A stretch of 39,374 bases of DNA from an uncultured Clostridia bacterium (GCA_947627855.1 CANQXR010000021.1:1-39374); one strand, 5' to 3'; numbered from the stretch's first letter, positions 19,612-27,287 are shown. A program made the numbers and translations. Notes: generated by a model not told the origin, from the letters alone.

Positions 19612-19629
19612 AAGCTTATCACCTTTTCA

Positions 19630-20787
19630 TTATTTATATATAGTAGAATCAATTATATTGTTGTTGCCGTTAACAGTAATGCTACCGTAATCGATACGGG
19701 TGGTTTCTGCTCCGAACAGTCGTAACAGGGCGAAGATTACGCATGGCTCTATTATCATCTTCACGATTTCGGTTGTTGAAATTACCGATGTCTGACCGAA
19801 TACTGTTTTTGACTTTGAACAGAGGTTTTTGCGGGAATTTTTCAGTTTTTCATATTGAGCGGTAAGATCGGCGTTTTTGTTTTGGAGTTGAATTATCTGC
19901 AGCTTTAGCTGTTCTATTGCCAGATTGGCTATGCTGAACATATATTTTTTATATTCGTCAATGTTTATATCCAGATCGACAGTATTCAAAAGCTCAAGAA
20001 TCTCCTGGGATATGGAATATGCCATTGCATAATCACCTGTCGACATATAGATCTCATGAAGTGTGCAGTATATGTCAGCTTCAAATTTTTTTGCATTCGG
20101 AACCTTTGATATATCCTTCTTGGCTTCCATCATAAAATTGGCAGCATTTTTGGCATTGTTTCTGTCAGCCCACAGAATTGATACAAAGCCATGTATGATA
20201 TATTTTATATAGGGATTCAGAAAGGCACTGTTATTTATAATTTCCAAGGCACTGCTTATATAACCTTCTGCTTTTTCCGGCTGATTGCTTTCACGCATAA
20301 GCTTTGAGGCGAGGAAAAGTACCATTGCTCTTTCTTCTGATTTGTCGGGCAATATGAAGGTCAAATAATATGCCCTTGACAGCGCTTCAAAAGCTTTGGA
20401 ATATTTGTTCTTTTCTATGTAGCTGTTTGAACTGTTTATAAGGGCTTCTATTGCATCTCCATCATTTATTCCTTCACTGTAATACCTTACGGCACTTTCG
20501 ATTGAGCCGAATACATCATAGCCGCTAAAATCATACAGCAGAAATCCTATTAATATGGTGTGTTTATCTGCGGGAAATGTGTTGTCAAATTTGTAATCTA
20601 TTTTGGGCAAGGATAGATTTTCAGCTGACAGTTTTTTTTCAAGAAAACCGGCATAAAATTTCAATGCATCAAATTCACTTTTGGGCTTGACTGCCGATTT
20701 AATTTTTTTGTAATCTTTTTTGGCATTATTATAATAGTTGTTTGATATAGCCGTACTCATAACAAGCTGAATCGTATTATTATTCAT
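19630..20787 (-). CDS. TPR-like alpha-solenoid protein with C-terminal GNNN motif
   Basis: A 385-aa protein I cannot assign to a named family. Residues about 30-285 are helical with repeated YSKAFEALSRAYYL / PEKAEGYISSALEI / GDYAMAYSISQEIL units spaced as in TPR or related solenoids. A predicted coiled coil follows (about 285-322, LAIEQLKLQIIQLQNKNADL), then a hydrophobic segment (341-358, IVKMIIEPCVIFALLRLF) that might be a membrane helix or buried, and a final peptide GSITVNGNNNIIDS (368-381) close to the C-terminus. That peptide matches the N-terminal motif of the TIR protein 18 nt downstream. The likely role is sensor or scaffold for the TIR effector (inference). The start is supported by GGGGTGAG upstream. 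These two are the only minus-strand genes in the window and look AT-richer than their neighbours. Confidence 0.75.
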   Translation of the reverse strand: MNNNTIQLVMSTAISNNYYNNAKKDYKKIKSAVKPKSEFDALKFYAGFLEKKLSAENLSLPKIDYKFDNTFPADKHTILIGFLLYDFSGYDVFGSIESAVRYYSEGINDGDAIEALINSSNSYIEKNKYSKAFEALSRAYYLTFILPDKSEERAMVLFLASKLMRESNQPEKAEGYISSALEIINNSAFLNPYIKYIIHGFVSILWADRNNAKNAANFMMEAKKDISKVPNAKKFEADIYCTLHEIYMSTGDYAMAYSISQEILELLNTVDLDINIDEYKKYMFSIANLAIEQLKLQIIQLQNKNADLTAQYEKLKNSRKNLCSKSKTVFGQTSVISTTEIVKMIIEPCVIFALLRLFGAETTRIDYGSITVNGNNNIIDSTIYK

Positions 20788-20830
20788 ATATACTCACCCC
20801 ACCTGAACAAAATATATAAATTACACCTAT

Positions 20831-20859
20831 ATTATACAATATAAAACAGCTTGTGTCAA
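20831..20859 (-). promoter_or_regulatory. Promoter of the solenoid-TIR operon
   Basis: On the minus strand: -35 TTGACA (20854-20859), exactly 17 nt, then -10 TATAAT (20831-20836), both perfect consensus. It lies about 45 nt before the start codon at 20787. Such a match predicts strong basal expression. Confidence 0.85.
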
Positions 20860-20902
20860 CAATGTGAAAAAAATAATATTTTTTAAAAAGCCTTAAAATA
20901 TA

Positions 20903-20931
20903 TTGACTTTATCGTGATAGTGTGGTAAAGT
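20903..20931 (+). promoter_or_regulatory. Promoter of the amino-acid ABC transporter operon
   Basis: -35 TTGACT (20903-20908), 17-nt spacer, -10 TAAAGT (20926-20931). It is divergent from the solenoid-TIR promoter and its -35 box lies about 45 nt away. Start codon at 20965. Confidence 0.65.
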
Positions 20932-20964
20932 GTTAGCATAATAATTTAATTGGAGGTAATTATA

Positions 20965-21789
20965 ATGAAAAGATTTTTAGCTGTTGTTATGGCGTGTGCT
21001 ATGGTAACGGGCGTTGTAGGCTGCGGTTCACCCAAGGAAGGCGAGGTTTCGGAAAACGGCGCTGAAACTCAGGCGGAAGATGAACAGGCTGAGGGCGACA
21101 GCGACGCAATTGTTGTCGGTCTTGACGATACATTTGCTCCTATGGGCTTCAGAGATGAAAACAACGAGCTTGTGGGCTTTGATATTGAGCTTGCTCAGGC
21201 AGCAGCCGACAAAATGGGCGTAAGTGTTGAATTTCAGCCTATCGACTGGGATACTAAGGAAACTGAGCTTGAAACAGGCAAAATCGACCTTATCTGGAAC
21301 GGTTTTTCATACACTGACGAGAGAAATGAAACAATGACTCTGTCGGCGCCTTATCTTGACAACAGAATGATAATTATTGTTCCCAATGATTCCGATATTG
21401 CTGCAAAGGCTGACCTTGCAGGCAAGGTTGTTGGACTTCAGGACGGTTCTTCGGCTGCAGACGCTGTAAATGCTGACGATATGGCAGGAGAAATAGGTGA
21501 AATCGCTACATATGATACAAATGACCTTGCTTTTGCTGACCTTAAGGCAGGCAGAGTTGACGCAGTTGTTGCCGATGAGGTTCTTGCAAAGTATTACATC
21601 GAAACTTCCGGCTCTGACTTCACTATCCTTGATGAGGACTTCGGCTCTGAGGTTTATGTAATTGCTGCAAAGAAGGGCAATACTGAGCTTATGGACAATC
21701 TTGACGCTGCTCTTACAGAGCTTGGCGAGGACGGAACAGCCGCTGAGATTTCTGAAAAGTGGTTTGGTGAAAACATCTATATTCACTGA
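20965..21789 (+). CDS. Amino-acid ABC transporter, substrate-binding lipoprotein
   Basis: Extracellular lipid-anchored solute receptor for a polar amino-acid importer. The ATG at 20965 follows GGAGG; a TTG at 20950 in frame is rejected. The signal peptide ends in a lipobox (VVGC, Cys20), then an acidic linker rich in Glu/Ala. The periplasmic-binding type 2 domain follows, with DDTFAPMGFRDENNELVGFDIELAQAAADKMG, TGKIDLIWNGFSYTDER and AKYYIETSG-type blocks. The length of 274 aa is normal. Substrate cannot be fixed from sequence (glutamine, cystine or basic amino acids are all possible). Permease and ATPase genes follow. Confidence 0.9.
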   Translation: MKRFLAVVMACAMVTGVVGCGSPKEGEVSENGAETQAEDEQAEGDSDAIVVGLDDTFAPMGFRDENNELVGFDIELAQAAADKMGVSVEFQPIDWDTKETELETGKIDLIWNGFSYTDERNETMTLSAPYLDNRMIIIVPNDSDIAAKADLAGKVVGLQDGSSAADAVNADDMAGEIGEIATYDTNDLAFADLKAGRVDAVVADEVLAKYYIETSGSDFTILDEDFGSEVYVIAAKKGNTELMDNLDAALTELGEDGTAAEISEKWFGENIYIH

Positions 21790-21808
21790 TTTATACTGAC
21801 ATTTATGC

Positions 21809-21842
21809 AAAGGGCTTGGGAAGTTCTCAAGTCCTTTCTTTA
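21809..21842 (+). terminator. Intercistronic hairpin between binding protein and permease
   Basis: A 13-bp stem (21809-21821 with 21825-21837, two G-T pairs, 3-nt loop) followed by CTTTAT. This is a usual place for a partial terminator or RNA-stabilising hairpin that makes the binding protein more abundant than the membrane subunits. Confidence 0.55.
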
Positions 21843-21861
21843 TATAGCAAGGAGGTTTTTT

Positions 21862-22515
21862 ATGGCTAATCTTAAGGAATGGATCCCTCTTATGCTTCAG
21901 GGCTGCGGGCTTACCGTAAAGCTGTTTTTTATTGTAATTCTGCTGTCCCTGCCGCTGGGGCTTATAATGACGTTTTTATATACCGGCAAAAATGCCCTTA
22001 TAAGAAAAATCCTCGGTTTTTACATTCTTATTATGAGGGGTACGCCGCTGCTTTTGCAGATTTTCTTTATATATTTCGGACTTCCCTTTGTGCCCAAAAT
22101 AGGAGCTTATCTGACCATAAACGACAGGTTTACGGCAGGCTGTGTGGCGTATGTTCTGAATTATGCGGCATATTTTGCCGAGATATTCAGAGGCGGACTT
22201 CTGTCTGTGGACAAGGGGCAGTATGAGGCGGCAAAGGTTTTGGGTATGTCGGAGGTTCAGACTACATTCAAAATAATTCTCCCTCAGATGATAAGAATAT
22301 CCCTTCCGGCTGTTTCAAACGAAGCTATCATACTTGTGAAGGATACTGCGCTTATAACCACCATAGGGCTTGCGGATCTTCTCAAGGTAACAAACAATAT
22401 AGTAAACAGAACCACCAATATAGCCGCTTTTATAGTGGCAGGCTGTTTTTATCTTGTTATGAGCTATTTTCTTACGCTTGCATTCAAATACCTTGAGAAA
22501 CGCTATGCTTTTTAA
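21862..22515 (+). CDS. Amino-acid ABC transporter, permease
   Basis: Membrane subunit of the importer, 217 aa. ATG 21862 follows AAGGAGG at about 6 nt; an earlier in-frame ATG (21805) lies in the intercistronic hairpin and is unlikely. It belongs to the HisM/GlnP family: several hydrophobic helices, RGTPLLLQIFFIYFGLP, and the EAA loop YEAAKVLGMSEVQTTFKIILPQ that docks with the ATPase. It probably acts as a homodimer, since only one permease gene is present. Confidence 0.92.
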   Translation: MANLKEWIPLMLQGCGLTVKLFFIVILLSLPLGLIMTFLYTGKNALIRKILGFYILIMRGTPLLLQIFFIYFGLPFVPKIGAYLTINDRFTAGCVAYVLNYAAYFAEIFRGGLLSVDKGQYEAAKVLGMSEVQTTFKIILPQMIRISLPAVSNEAIILVKDTALITTIGLADLLKVTNNIVNRTTNIAAFIVAGCFYLVMSYFLTLAFKYLEKRYAF

Positions 22516-22526
22516 GGAGGGGTAAT

Positions 22527-23273
22527 ATGAAAAAAATGATAGAGGTCAGACATATAAGAAAAAGCTTTGACGGGCTTGAAGTGCTTAAGGACGTAAGCTT
22601 TGAGGTGGAGCAGGGCGATGTTGTGGCTATACTCGGTCCATCGGGATCGGGCAAGAGCACTATGCTCAGAAGCCTTATAGAGCTTGAACATATAGAGGAC
22701 GGAGATATTATAATAGAGGGCGAAGCTCTTTGCAGCGGCGGCGTGTATGCTCCGAAGAAAAAGAAAAAGGCTATTCTCGGCAAAATGGGTATGGTTTTTC
22801 AGCTTTTCAATCTTTTTCCCCATATGTCCATAAAGGACAATCTTATGTGTGCCTGTCTTTGCGCAAATCAGGGAACAAAACAGGAGCTTTCACAGCTTGC
22901 GGAGGAGCTTCTTGCAAAGGTTGACTTGTCTGACAAGGCGGACGCTATGCCATCTCAGCTTTCGGGAGGACAGAAGCAAAGGGTGGCTATTGCGAGGGCG
23001 CTTATGAGAAAGCCCGATATTATGCTTTTTGACGAGCCTACCTCGGCTCTCGACCCGGAGCTTACAAAGGAGGTTCTCAATGTTATAAAGCAGCTTTCGG
23101 AAGAAAAGATGACTATGCTCATAGTTACCCATGAAATAGGCTTTGCCGTTGAGGCTGCAAACAAGATAATATTTCTGGACAAAGGGTATGTCGCCGCAAG
23201 CGGAACTCCCGATGAGGTTGTGAACAATTCCGGAAACGACAGAATAAATTCATTCCTTGACAAGGTTATGTGA
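22527..23273 (+). CDS. Amino-acid ABC transporter, ATP-binding protein
   Basis: Cytoplasmic ATPase of the importer, 248 aa, GlnQ/HisP family. Walker A GPSGSGKST (about residue 37), Q-loop in MGMVFQLFNLFPHMS, signature LSGGQKQR, Walker B IMLFDEPTSALDPE and H-loop VTHEIGFA are all intact. A short extra loop, CSGGVYAPKKKKK, lies between Walker A and the Q-loop, as in several Clostridial relatives. 11 nt after the permease with AAGGAGG. Confidence 0.95.
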   Translation: MKKMIEVRHIRKSFDGLEVLKDVSFEVEQGDVVAILGPSGSGKSTMLRSLIELEHIEDGDIIIEGEALCSGGVYAPKKKKKAILGKMGMVFQLFNLFPHMSIKDNLMCACLCANQGTKQELSQLAEELLAKVDLSDKADAMPSQLSGGQKQRVAIARALMRKPDIMLFDEPTSALDPELTKEVLNVIKQLSEEKMTMLIVTHEIGFAVEAANKIIFLDKGYVAASGTPDEVVNNSGNDRINSFLDKVM

Positions 23274-23277
23274 GGGG

Positions 23278-24138
23278 GTGTCTTTTATAGAAACAACATT
23301 ATATCAGAAAACGAAGGACATTATAAACAGATATGGCTTTATATTCAAAAAGAATTTCGGTCAGAATTTTCTTGTTGACGACAGGGTTCTGGATAAAATC
23401 ATAAGGGCGGGAGAGATAGACGCCGATGATGCCGTGCTGGAAATAGGCCCCGGAATAGGGACGCTTACCGAGGCTCTTGCAATGAGCGGGGCGAGGGTTA
23501 CGGCGGTGGAAATAGACAGAACCCTTATACCCATATTGGAAAATGAGCTTAGGGGCTTTAAAAATGTTCGTATCATAAATGAGGACATTCTCAGAACAGA
23601 TGTAAGGGGACTTTCGGAGGAATATGGCAGACCCCTTAAGGTTATTGCAAATCTGCCTTATTACATAACTACTCCTATTATTATGAATCTCCTTGAGAAG
23701 GAGCTGCCTGTGGAGCTTATTGTGGTTATGATTCAGAAGGAGGTCGCCATGCGTATGCAGGCGAAGCCCGGCAGCAAGGACTATGGTTCTCTCAGCATTG
23801 TTACGCAATATTTCGCCGATGCTTATGTTGCCGCAAACGTGCCGAGAAATTGCTTTATGCCAAGACCAAATGTGGATTCGGCGCTTATAAGGCTTAAGCC
23901 CCATGACGTAAAGCCTGTTGAGGTTTCTGACAGAAAAATGTTTTTTAAATTTGTAAAGGCGGCATTTTCCAAAAGGAGAAAAACACTTGTAAATTGTATA
24001 ACCACAAGTCCCGATTTTGACATTTCAAAGGAAAAAATGACAAGGGCGCTGACAGAGGTTAATATGGACGAGAGAGTGAGGGGCGAAAGCCTTTCCATTG
24101 AGGAGTTTGCTCTGTTGTTTAAAAGCTTATTCGGGTAA
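23278..24138 (+). CDS. rsmA: 16S rRNA dimethyladenosine transferase RsmA (KsgA)
   Basis: Dimethylates A1518 and A1519 of 16S rRNA using S-adenosylmethionine, late in 30S assembly. Motifs: KKNFGQNFLVD, motif I EIGPGIGTLTEAL, and the catalytic NLPYYITTPII. About 286 aa from this GTG. The start is uncertain. GTG 23278 lies in the ribosome site GAGGGGG, and TTG 23257 has none. The codon at the right distance (8 nt) that also gives the usual N-terminal length is ATA at 23287 (then ETTLYQKTKDII). The gene follows the ABC ATPase almost without a gap and may be co-transcribed with it. Confidence 0.92.
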   Translation: MSFIETTLYQKTKDIINRYGFIFKKNFGQNFLVDDRVLDKIIRAGEIDADDAVLEIGPGIGTLTEALAMSGARVTAVEIDRTLIPILENELRGFKNVRIINEDILRTDVRGLSEEYGRPLKVIANLPYYITTPIIMNLLEKELPVELIVVMIQKEVAMRMQAKPGSKDYGSLSIVTQYFADAYVAANVPRNCFMPRPNVDSALIRLKPHDVKPVEVSDRKMFFKFVKAAFSKRRKTLVNCITTSPDFDISKEKMTRALTEVNMDERVRGESLSIEEFALLFKSLFG

Positions 24139-24189
24139 TTAATAATATTGATCCGGCATATATTATAAAAAAACTATGTCGGTGATTAT

Positions 24190-25305
24190 ATGATCTTTTC
24201 CAGAGATTACAGCAGAGCTATTCTTACACTAAGACAGGACGACGGCAGATTTTCCGCTGACAGGCGAGGTATATATGGACGCGCTGTGGTTGAAGTGAGG
24301 GGCGGTAGGGCTAAAATAATGCTTTACGCCCAAGGCATAAAAAACGGCTGTATTTGCAGCCTTTATATTGTCTGCCGCAGAAATGACAGGTTTATACCTA
24401 TGAAGGCTGTTCTTGTGAATATAAAAAACGGCAGAGCCGAGGTCAAGTGGGATTTCAACCCCGACAATATATTGGGGAGCGGTATGAAGCTTGAGGACGC
24501 AAAGGTTCTGGCGGTTATGACGGACAGCGGCGAAAGCGTTCTGTCGGCTTATTTTGACAAGCCCGTAAAATGGCGGACGGAAAAAACCTCCCCCGTAAGG
24601 GCATCGGCGGCAGAGGAGGCGGAAGAACCTGCAAAGGAAACGGCTGAAGAGCCTGCGGAGGCGGCAGAGAAGCCGGACAGAGAGGAAAAAACTGCGGAGG
24701 CGGCAGAGGAGCCGGACAAAGAGGAAAAACCGGAGGAAACGACAGATGAGCCGTGTGAGACTGAAATATCCGCTGATGAGGAGAAGCCTACCGAGGAGCC
24801 ATCTGTCGGCGAGGACGCAGGAAGGACTTCGGCAGGAAATATTGATTTTACGGAGGTCGTGAACCTTTTCAGAAAGGATCTTGACGAGCTAAGAAAGTAT
24901 GCATATATGCAAAGACCCGTACAGGAGGAAAAAACGGTCTGCCGCCATAAATTTGATATTGATCACATATTTGAGGAAAGAGAACGTATTGCGCCGCCCT
25001 TTGACGGAGAATTTCGCAGAATTTATCTGAGAGATCTGGCTCTTGTGGACGAGTATGCATATAAGCTTGAAAACAATCCCACTGTAAGAAGATGCGCTCT
25101 TGAGGGTGGCTTGCTTATCGGCAGGCTTTCCGATGGTTTTGCGCTTTGTATTTATGACAGAAGCGGCAGTTTCAAGGACTGGAAGCTGTTGGGATTTGAC
25201 GGCTGCAAACAGGGCCGCAGCGGCGAAGTATACGGAATTATGAAAATCGGCAAGGAGAAACCATATGAGAATACGAAAGAAAAATTGGACGGAAACGGAG
25301 CTTGA
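24190..25305 (+). CDS. Hypothetical protein with acidic repeat linker
   Basis: 371 aa, family not recognised. The N-terminal domain (about 1-135) is beta-rich, with YSRAILTLRQDDGRFSADRR and GRAVVEVRGGRAKIMLYAQG. A low-complexity linker (about 137-215) repeats Glu-Pro/Glu-Lys units of the type EEPAKETAEEPAE. A C-terminal domain (about 255-365) has RRIYLRDLALVDEYAYKLEN and GGLLIGRLSDGFALCIYDRSG. No signal peptide or membrane segment is seen, so it is probably cytoplasmic. The gene has a weak GGTGAT ribosome site and overlaps trmB by 41 nt. The two-domain layout with a charged linker suggests a scaffold, but nothing in the sequence gives a function. Confidence 0.7.
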   Translation: MIFSRDYSRAILTLRQDDGRFSADRRGIYGRAVVEVRGGRAKIMLYAQGIKNGCICSLYIVCRRNDRFIPMKAVLVNIKNGRAEVKWDFNPDNILGSGMKLEDAKVLAVMTDSGESVLSAYFDKPVKWRTEKTSPVRASAAEEAEEPAKETAEEPAEAAEKPDREEKTAEAAEEPDKEEKPEETTDEPCETEISADEEKPTEEPSVGEDAGRTSAGNIDFTEVVNLFRKDLDELRKYAYMQRPVQEEKTVCRHKFDIDHIFEERERIAPPFDGEFRRIYLRDLALVDEYAYKLENNPTVRRCALEGGLLIGRLSDGFALCIYDRSGSFKDWKLLGFDGCKQGRSGEVYGIMKIGKEKPYENTKEKLDGNGA

Positions 25306-25918
25306 CACAAATGAATTTCTTGTGAGAGAGCCTGAAAGCTTTAAGGGCAGATGGCGGGAAAAATTCGGAAACGACTTACCCATACATCTCGAAATAGGCT
25401 GTGGCAAGGGTAAGTTTGTGGCTGAAATGTCAAAGCTTAATCCCGATATAAATTTCATAGGTCTTGAGAAATTTACCCTTGTGGTGTCAAGAGCCATAAG
25501 AAAATGCAAGCTTCTTGAGGCGGGAGATAATGTATGTATAGTTGAAAAGGACGCCGAGGGGCTTGAGGATATATTTGAAACAGGGGAGATAAAAAGAATA
25601 TATCTCAATTTTTCCGACCCATGGTCCAACAGGAAAAAATGGATCAAAAAAAGACTTACGAATCCCAGATTTCTGGACAGATATGAAAATATATTCGGCG
25701 ACAGGGGCGAAATATTTCTGAAAACGGACAACAGGGAATTTTTTGAGTATTCCATACAGGCATTTTCCGAAAAGGGCTGGGTAATAAGGAATGTAAGCCT
25801 TGATCTTCACAACAGCTCCTTTGAGGGAAATGTTATGACGGAATATGAAACCAAATTTGCCGGACAGGGTATGCCTATTTACAGACTTGAAGCCTACTAT
25901 AACAAAAGGGGAGAGTGA
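25265..25918 (+). CDS. trmB: tRNA (guanine-N7)-methyltransferase
   Basis: Forms m7G46 in the tRNA variable loop using S-adenosylmethionine. 217 aa. The SAM-binding motif HLEIGCGKGKFVAEMSKLNP is at about residues 42-62, NFIGLEKFTLVVSRAIRK follows, and the substrate-specific YLNFSDPWSNRKKWIKKRLT block is intact. It starts inside the end of the preceding gene (41-nt overlap) with AAGGAGAAACCAT upstream, so the two are likely translationally coupled. Confidence 0.95.
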   Translation: MRIRKKNWTETELDTNEFLVREPESFKGRWREKFGNDLPIHLEIGCGKGKFVAEMSKLNPDINFIGLEKFTLVVSRAIRKCKLLEAGDNVCIVEKDAEGLEDIFETGEIKRIYLNFSDPWSNRKKWIKKRLTNPRFLDRYENIFGDRGEIFLKTDNREFFEYSIQAFSEKGWVIRNVSLDLHNSSFEGNVMTEYETKFAGQGMPIYRLEAYYNKRGE

Positions 25919-25922
25919 TATT

Positions 25923-26063
25923 ATAGCTAATAGGCTTATATTGAAGCTTGCAAGCATGGTCTACCGACCTTCCCGTTCCGAAAAGGACACTTGGGAGAGG
26001 GGCGGAAGCTCTGACGAAATGGAAAAGGAGCTTGAAGCAATTCTCAGAAATGACAAAAACTGA
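25923..26063 (+). CDS. Small hypothetical protein, possible AUA start
   Basis: A short frame of 46 codons after trmB, ending MVYRPSRSEKDTWERGGSSD, then EMEKELEAILRNDKN. AAGGGGAG (25906-25913) lies nine nt before an ATA codon (25923), the best-placed start. Other starts are TTG 25941 (40 aa) and ATG 25956 (35 aa), neither with a ribosome site. A terminator follows five bases after the stop, which supports it as the last gene of the trmB unit. Family unknown; it is mostly charged and probably helical. I rate it likely but unproven. Confidence 0.5.
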   Translation: MANRLILKLASMVYRPSRSEKDTWERGGSSDEMEKELEAILRNDKN

Positions 26064-26067
26064 CATT

Positions 26068-26102
26068 GCGTCCCTGCGGCACGTTACAGGGGCGTTTTTT
26101 TT
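26068..26102 (+). terminator. Terminator after the trmB unit
   Basis: Stem CGTCCCTG (26069-26076) with CAGGGGCG (26087-26094), one G-T pair, followed by eight T. It separates the rsmA-trmB unit from hisC. Confidence 0.85.
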
Positions 26103-26103
26103 G

Positions 26104-26131
26104 TTGAAATTACAGGGATTTGTGATATAAT
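26104..26131 (+). promoter_or_regulatory. Promoter of hisC
   Basis: -35 TTGAAA (26104-26109), 16-nt spacer, -10 TATAAT (26126-26131), with TGTG before the -10. Only 25 nt separate it from the start codon at 26156, so the 5' leader is very short. Confidence 0.75.
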
Positions 26132-26155
26132 ATAACAAACCGAGGAGTTGATTTT

Positions 26156-27220
26156 ATGAACAGCAGACTTAAAGAAAAGCTTATAGACATAGAGCCTTAT
26201 GTGCCCGGAGAACAGCCCAAGGGTGAGGGCATAATAAAGCTTAACACAAATGAATCTCCCTATCCTCCCTCGCCGAGAGTTTCGGAGGCTCTTAAAAATA
26301 TAAATTATACCGAGCTTAAGCTTTATCCCGATTTTGTATGTACGGAGCTTAAGGAGGTTTTGGGGGAAAATTACGGCGTGAGAGCAGATGAGGTTTTTTT
26401 GGGAAACGGCTCGGACGAGGTTCTGGCGCTGTGCTTCAAGGCGTTTTTCAATTCGGATATGCCTGTGCTTTTTCCCGATATAACTTATTCCTTTTATAAG
26501 GTATGGGCGGGTTTTTTCAATATTCCCTATGAGGAAGTACCCCTCAGAAGGGATTTTACACTTGATACAGAGGGCTTTCTGCGCAGCAGCGGCGGTATTG
26601 TTATTCCCAACCCCAATGCGCCGACAGGCATATGCGAAAGACTTTCCGACATTGAGAAAATAATAAGCGGAAACAGGGACAGCGTTGTTATAATAGACGA
26701 GGCTTATGTTGATTTTTCTGATAATGGCAGCATAGCCCGACTTGTAAATAAATATGACAATCTTGTAGTGGTTCAGACATATTCAAAGTCTAGAAATCTT
26801 GCCGGAATAAGGTTCGGCTATGCCTTTGCAAACCCCGGACTTATCAGGATTCTTGAGGGGGTCAGAAATTCATTCAATTCCTATACCGTAAATACCCTTA
26901 CAAAAATATTGGCGTATGAAAGCGGCAGGGACAGGGGCTATTTTGAAATGTGTGTGGGAAAAATCAGAAAAACAAGGGCTTATCTTATGGAGGAGCTTTC
27001 AGAACTGGGCTTTGATGTTTGTCCGTCCTCGTCTAATTTTGTTTTTGCCACAAGAGCGGACACAAGCTGTAAGGCGCTTTTTGAATATCTCAAGGGAGAG
27101 GGCATATATGTCAGACACTTCGATTCTCCGAGAATCGACAATTATTTGAGGATAACCGTGGGAACGGACAGGGAAATATCGGCGCTTATTGATTCAATAA
27201 GGCATTTTCTGAATAAATGA
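26156..27220 (+). CDS. hisC: Histidinol-phosphate aminotransferase
   Basis: PLP-dependent class I/II aminotransferase of histidine synthesis, converting imidazole-acetol phosphate to histidinol phosphate. 354 aa, normal. Seen motifs are INLNTNESPYPPSP-like KLNTNESPYPPSPRV, GNGSDEVLALCFKAF, PNPNAPTGI, IIDEAYVDF and the PLP-lysine segment TYSKSRNLAGIRFGY. It stands alone, not in a his operon, so a related substrate (for example aromatic amino acids or a cobalamin-pathway CobD-like role) is possible but less likely given its close match to HisC patterns. Confidence 0.88.
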   Translation: MNSRLKEKLIDIEPYVPGEQPKGEGIIKLNTNESPYPPSPRVSEALKNINYTELKLYPDFVCTELKEVLGENYGVRADEVFLGNGSDEVLALCFKAFFNSDMPVLFPDITYSFYKVWAGFFNIPYEEVPLRRDFTLDTEGFLRSSGGIVIPNPNAPTGICERLSDIEKIISGNRDSVVIIDEAYVDFSDNGSIARLVNKYDNLVVVQTYSKSRNLAGIRFGYAFANPGLIRILEGVRNSFNSYTVNTLTKILAYESGRDRGYFEMCVGKIRKTRAYLMEELSELGFDVCPSSSNFVFATRADTSCKALFEYLKGEGIYVRHFDSPRIDNYLRITVGTDREISALIDSIRHFLNK

Positions 27221-27222
27221 TA

Positions 27223-27251
27223 TTGTTTTTTTGGAAAATATGATGTATAAT
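27223..27251 (+). promoter_or_regulatory. Promoter of the HIT protein gene
   Basis: -35 TTGTTT (27223-27228), 17-nt spacer, -10 TATAAT (27246-27251), directly after the hisC stop. Start codon at 27288 with AAGGAGG. Confidence 0.6.
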
Positions 27252-27287
27252 TAAGGAAACACTGAATATTACGAAGGAGGTTTTTTT

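Noticed and set aside
18964..20787. Thoeris, CBASS or other named TIR system
   Set aside because: No ThsA-like SIR2/SLOG partner, no cyclase and no Cap proteins are next to it; only the solenoid protein is present.
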